DNA of 22,627 bases from NCBI GenBank assembly GCA_016706055.1, contig JADJKL010000017.1:1-22627 (forward strand), written 5' to 3'. Shown here one piece after another: positions 18,801 to 22,627 of this stretch (positions are counted from its first letter, which is position 1; each line of letters opens with the position of its first letter). The notes below the pieces were generated by a model that saw nothing but the letters and a program-made list of their open reading frames with translations, did no database searches and was not told where the DNA came from. The translations under genes and the position numbers were made by a program. This stretch comes from Chitinophagaceae bacterium. Its GTDB lineage: Bacteria > Bacteroidota > Bacteroidia > Chitinophagales > Chitinophagaceae.

Positions 18801-19195
18801 ACAAGGAATAAGGTACTGATGCCAGTTGCGCAGTTCCCATATTGATAAAGTAGAACCGCCATTGGGATCTATTTCAACCTTGAATAAACTTAGCACCTGC
18901 ACGCTCCAGCTTACTCCAGGTATAGTACCAGTAATTGCACTGGCGCCGGGGCTGCCTACCTGAACATTAAATAATCCAAACGGATTTTGGTTGTAACAGT
19001 TCTGCTTTCCTGATACACTGTTGGACCAGCAGCCGTATTATCCCTGATCGCTAAGCGAAGCGTTATGTTTTGATTGACCAGCACATTGCCTACGCTGCTG
19101 CGGGCTACACCCTGGTAGTTTAATATGCCCGGTGCTCACAAGGTTGCCGAGGCTAAAAGCAGTGCCATCGCCATTCATCATAAAATCTTTTTCAT
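15859..19195 (-). CDS. Large repetitive GVYG-rich surface or fibre-like protein, heavily frameshifted
   Basis: The reconstructed length is about 1,100 residues. After a hydrophobic N-terminus (start 19195) comes a domain I recognise from Bacteroidota surface proteins: GILNYQGVARSSVGNVLVNQ, TLRLAIRDNTAAGPTVYQE, then VTTNPFGLFNVQVGSP and VEIDPNGGS. The middle, about 18700-16600, is a long run of short Gly/Val strand repeats such as GVGVYGVSTTGEAGRFE, GSGRGVFATSAIGTGVEG and GIIGRN, as in fibre or beta-solenoid proteins. The C-terminal part reads YEAGDVLIISQSSDRKVEKS, TPYSTLVSGVF, MVPMGVIGVI, CLEGGAIKRGDLLVTSSISG, DPDKVKVGQVLGK and TVGKIKVLVSVK, a conserved cap. Dozens of frame changes break it, more than any other gene here. 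No T9SS tail is seen. It lies between a T9SS-sorted gene and a small exported protein, with 31-bp gaps on both sides. Confidence 0.75.
17150..17335 (-). repeat. Imperfect internal repeat, copy A
   Basis: This segment of the repetitive surface-protein gene resembles 18425-18630. Shared landmarks in order on + are ACACCAATA, TGGTACCA, CCCAGCCACT, ACCATATAC, CCATTATT and GATGAAAA. Spacing is nearly conserved over about 170 bp. Confidence 0.65.
18425..18630 (-). repeat. Imperfect internal repeat, copy B
   Basis: Partner of 17150-17335, about 1.28 kb away in the same gene and direct in orientation, with the same landmark order. The encoded protein modules are of the GSGWGVYG type. Confidence 0.65.
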
Positions 19196-19226
19196 GTGGT
19201 TATTTTTTTGAGTTTTGATTTTGTGT

Positions 19227-19835
19227 TTATTTCTGATCCAGCTTAATCACCTTTAATCCAAGCGTAAGGAACTCACTTGAAGATTATTTCTGGCCGGTTA
19301 GTATCCGGTTTTAAGTCGGCCATCATTAAAGTATATCCCATTGGATAACGGGTAAGGTCAAACAGTTCGATACGGCAATAGCCATCATAATGATAGCTTG
19401 TTTCCAGTATCTGACCCATCGTATTGATCAGTTGCAGACCCATAAAGCCAGGCGTCTTTACAAAAGTCTACTTCGAAAGGACCGGCTGTGGGGTTGGGGA
19501 ATAATCGGTAATCGCCTTTTTCGAACAGTACAGTGTAGCGTGATACACCGAGCCTGTCTGGGCAAGGTTGTAACACACCTTGTGTAACGAGGATAGAAAC
19601 CGTCTGGCGGAGCAAAGGCCTGCACCAGCACCAGTTCGCCAAAGCTCCACCTGCTAATTGTAATACGACAACGCATTGTCATACGTTCCACCCGCAGTAT
19701 TGAATACCGCTGGTACTACACCGTTAAAAAGGTGAAACAGAAGGAACCTGAGCTGTACAGAAGGAAATCGCCAGCATTACTGCAAGGCAGTGACAGAGTA
19801 ATTCTTTTACCTATAAGCTTGGGTTTATGGTTATA
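19227..19835 (-). CDS. Short secreted protein with T9SS type A sorting domain, frameshifted
   Basis: Reconstructed at about 200 residues. A signal-peptide end is visible as MLAISFCTAQVPSVSPF (about 19775-19727), followed by VPAVFNTAGGTYDNALSYYN, FGELVLVQAF, and TQGVLQPCPDRLGVSRYTVL. The sorting domain is DYRLFPNPTAGPFEVDF, then, across frame changes, GLQLINTMGQILETSY, YCRIELFDLTRYPMGY and SSLRLGLKVIKLDQK. The start is uncertain because no intact ATG fits; about 19835 is a guess from the upstream basic segment PKLIGKRIT. The short chain between signal and sorting domain has no recognised domain. It is the first gene of the apparent operon, ending 31 bp before the giant repeat protein. Confidence 0.7.
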
Positions 19836-20009
19836 AAATATAGTTACAATAATAAAAATAGCTAGGTTGCTATTAAAAAGAAGATTCTAACCGGGAAGAC
19901 CATTTAAAATGATCGCAGTAATTGTAAAATTACTGGCATATACCTATATAAATCCAAATTATTTTTAATCTTTACATGCAAACCGGGGTGGGCAAACAGG
20001 CAGGCGGAG

Positions 20010-20222
20010 TCAATCAATATTGGCTAATAAATCTTTTTTCATTCTACTTATGCTTTTCATATATCCCTCATCGCAAGCATTGTACACCTGTTCTCCTTTA
20101 AGCTTCTTTGCATATGTTTCCTTTTCTTCACCGGATTTCTTACAACAGACTGCATATTCCACAGCTTTCGCTAAATGCTCATTGTTTCTACTTTGAAAAG
20201 CCGAAGACTTTACACCACTCAT
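20010..20222 (-). CDS. Small Cys-containing hypothetical protein (70 aa)
   Basis: The open frame runs from an ATG at 20222. It contains EYAVCCKKSGEEKETYAKKL and VYNACDEGYMKSISRMKKDL, is basic and helical in character, and has three Cys. It has no signal peptide in this form. The same frame extends upstream to an ATG at about 20285 if one TAA is ignored, adding MRSYRKRICCET with two more Cys, so the annotated start may be internal. I do not recognise it. Both neighbours are on the same strand but far away. Confidence 0.45.
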   Translation of the reverse strand: MSGVKSSAFQSRNNEHLAKAVEYAVCCKKSGEEKETYAKKLKGEQVYNACDEGYMKSISRMKKDLLANID

Positions 20223-20638
20223 ATCAGGATAGGTAAATATTTACCGCCTCTGCAAGAATATTGTTTCACAACAAATTCTTTTCCGATAGCTCCTCATATC
20301 TTTTATTACAGAGGATTTGGTTGATCTGGCAATATGTAACACTAAAGTTAGATAATACCAACCTGCAAAAAACAAAAATATCAAACAAGTGATCAAATTG
20401 ATAGAAAGAGAGTAAAAGATGCCTTATAGTAGAATTATAGATGCTTCAAATGAACCTCTGTGTCTTTCGTTCACCCTTCGTTCAACTAACGTTTATCTTC
20501 GGATACCATGAATAAACCCCTGAAACAGCAAGCGTTCAAACTCCTCCTCTACCCCACCCAATTGTGTTTTATAAAGGAAATAAAATAGAAAAAACATCTG
20601 CAAATAAGGAAATCTACACCTGTCGTAACCGCACCCAA
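20223..20638. other. Intergenic 0.4-kb stretch, no gene recognised
   Basis: AT-rich DNA between dsbD and the small Cys-containing ORF. CACCCAATT occurs twice, around 20557 and 20632. No clear hairpin terminator for dsbD was found, and the few short ORFs (about 30 codons) have no support. Confidence 0.4.
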
Positions 20639-22581
20639 TTATTTTCTTGTCTTTTTAAATGCATCTAAGCCACACTCCAGCCATTTAATAAATTCATCAG
20701 GATTGGGAGTATAGAACTTTGTTTTGGTCAACGCCACCTGCTCCGGGCTTATAATAGCATACTGCGGTTGAGAAGTAGCGCCGAAGTTTTCTATCTGAAA
20801 GGTTGACCAGTCATCGCCAACGGAAACAACAATAGATTTATTGGTTCCATTTTCTAACCTTTCAACAAATGTTCTGATAAAGGCAGATTCTTCTTTTCAT
20901 CTACAAAGAGAAACAACAATAAACCCATCCTCCATAAGGCTATCCACCACCGCATCAGGCCATACCTTCTCTTCCATTCTTCTTATGCCTATACAGCCCA
21001 TCCTGTAAAATCAATTAGCAATAGGTTTATCGGGGCTTTTTGCCAATCTCTAAAGCTCCTTTATAGTCGTTGCAGTATTGGTTCAAAGAGTTCTCCTTTT
21101 CAGTTTTAAAATACTGTATGACTTAGGTGGAGAAATCCAATGATCAAATCTAAGCTCGCCGTTGTAGGACTTACAATACCAGGAATCAGATAAATAGTAA
21201 AAGAAGCAAAAGAACAATGAATGCTATTCTTGTAAATGAAAATTTCTTTACTGGTGAGCTATGTGAGCAATTCTTAATTTACCAAGCAGGTATAATACCA
21301 TTATTATTCCAATCACTATCCAAAGGCTAAGAAAGATTTTTAATAAGCCCCATTGCTTTACCAAATCTGCATTGGAGAAAAACTTAACGGCTAATGCCAG
21401 TTCAAGAAACCAAGAATAACTCTTACATCCGTCATCCAACCACCAGATTTTGGAAGATTGCAAACCACCGTGGGAAACATGGCAAACAGGCCAAAAGCAA
21501 ATCCTCACGCAATACCAAACCCTGTCACCCGCTGTAAGCGGCCATGCTCCCTGATCTGCAACACCAACTAATAATGTTCCGGGCATAGGACCTGTGCAGG
21601 AAAATGAAACGATGGCCAATGTAGCCGCCATAAAAATATGCCACCGATATTATTCCAGTCCGGATTTTGAATCCATTCTGTTTGCCAAGCCAGCTGGTAA
21701 TCCAATTTCAAATAAGCAAAGAAGGACAATGCAAAGAATACGAACACTGCAAAGAATAACAGGTTCAACCTTACAGAGACAATGAAATATTATTAAATAT
21801 CTCCGGACTAATAGCCTTACTCACATGAAATGGCAACGTAATCAATACATATATCAGGAAAATAAACAGACCATATAAAACAGCATTGGTTACTCCCCCT
21901 TTTCTTTTATCTGCAGATTTCTTAGTAAAGAAAGTTACTGTTACTGGTATCATGGGGAACACACAAGGTGTTAATAGTGCAATTAACCCACCTAACAACC
22001 CCAATAGAAAAATGCTACAGGCTTTTATTTTTTAGTTCCATCATCACCACAATTGCTATCAACATTGATATCTATTGATGGAATTTTAATACTTGCCAGC
22101 TTTTACACCACCTTCTAGTTTTGTAGTAACCGCACCATGGTAGATGGATAAAATTCATCATTGATACCGTAAGTATAAAACAATGTAGTTTGCAAAATTT
22201 CTGGAACAGCACCTTGAATAGATATAGTAGCTTTCCATTTAATTGAATTCTCAAAACACTCACTTTGTGTTTTCCAGAATAGCACTGTTAATTCTCTTTG
22301 GGTGTGCCCTCCAATACAAAAATCTCCTATTTGTACAATGCTTGAATCAGCAAACTGTAATTCGGTAGTTTTTATATCAAGTATCGTCTGATTGGGTGCA
22401 TACACTTGCCAGTTACCATTTATGTTTCCGGAAAATATTAACTCATATTTTCCATCTGCAATCCCCTTACTTTCAACAGTCCAGTTTTTAATCGCAACTA
22501 ATGCTATCCTGAGCAACAAAGCGGTTTGAGCAACAGTAAAAACAAAAGCAAGACAAGTAATTAGTCCTTTAAAAATCTCAT
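20639..22581 (-). CDS. DsbD-like thiol:disulfide interchange protein (cytochrome c biogenesis type), frameshifted
   Basis: It moves electrons across the inner membrane to periplasmic thiol proteins. The start MRFLKGLITCLAFVFTVAQT (with one shift) is a signal peptide. The N-terminal domain (about 22480-22090) reads KNWTVESKGIADGKYELIFS to NDEFYPSTMV. The membrane domain (about 22010-21250) has GLIALLTPCVFPMIPVTVTF, VLITLPFHVSKAISPEIFN and IVSFSCTGPMPGTLLVG, which hold the two transmembrane redox Cys, then FLELALAVKFFSNADLVKQW and MVLYLLGKL. The C-terminal thioredoxin domain (about 21110-20639) has DYKGALEIGKKP, LLIDFTG, GCIGIRRMEEKVWPDAVVDS, WSTFQIENFGATSQPQYAII and FIKWLECGLDAFKKTRK. The total of about 647 codons fits Bacteroidota DsbD fusions. 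There are some ten frame changes. The thioredoxin motif reads C-I-G-I where C-x-x-C is expected, and the N-terminal domain lacks an obvious Cys pair. Confidence 0.88.
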
Positions 22582-22600
22582 AAACTTCTTTTGAGAAATA

Positions 22601-22626
22601 AACGAGTTCTTTTACAAGAACCCGTT
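22601..22626. terminator. Possible terminator hairpin at the window edge
   Basis: AACGAGTTCTT and AAGAACCCGTT pair with one mismatch across TTAC. It sits upstream of dsbD and could end a gene lying beyond the window. The adjoining T tract, if any, is off the edge. Confidence 0.45.
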
Positions 22627-22627
22627 A

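Overview
The window comes from a Bacteroidota chromosome, most likely the Chitinophagaceae or a near relative. The evidence is the low GC content, type IX secretion (T9SS) C-terminal sorting domains, a DUF4293 protein next to glyA, a Bacteroidota-type DsbD fusion, an ECF sigma factor, and genes that mostly lack Shine-Dalgarno sites. The family-level placement is inference. No rRNA, tRNA, CRISPR array or intact transposase is visible.

Layout. 1-570: remnant of an unidentified membrane-protein gene (+). 842-1610: broken, charged Bacteroidota gene (+) with a terminator. 2068-3069: nitronate monooxygenase (-). 3114-3257: 47-residue ORF (+). 3266-5065: EcoRV-type restriction-modification pair (-), R upstream of M. 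5135-6122: sugar-phosphate nucleotidyltransferase (-). 6349-8071: glyA followed by a DUF4293 membrane protein (+). 8176-11131: large T9SS-sorted surface protein (-). 11348-14265: uvrA (-). 14569-15150: ECF sigma factor (+). 15358-19835: apparent three-gene operon (-), in order a short T9SS-sorted protein, a roughly 1,100-residue repetitive GVYG surface protein and a small exported protein. 20010-20222: Cys-containing small ORF (-). 20639-22581: DsbD-like thiol:disulfide interchange protein (-).

Caveat on sequence quality. Many recognisable genes are split by single-base frameshifts, often in A or T runs, while the sigma factor, the DUF4293 gene and the first 615 codons of the T9SS protein are clean. 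I read most breaks as consensus-sequence errors, densest in repetitive DNA and near the left edge. Genes are given as whole reconstructed spans, typed CDS when the product is recognisable and pseudogene when it is not. Two lesions do not look like homopolymer errors: a deletion of about 12 codons in the methyltransferase, and an in-frame TGA in glyA.

Strongest points: (1) a restriction enzyme whose catalytic and base-recognition residues match EcoRV, so GATATC specificity is predicted; (2) its methylase lacking the segment with the D-x-N motif; (3) an 89-bp insert in uvrA made of two different four-copy heptamer arrays, frame-neutral if one A is restored; (4) the compact surface-protein operon with a repetitive middle gene.
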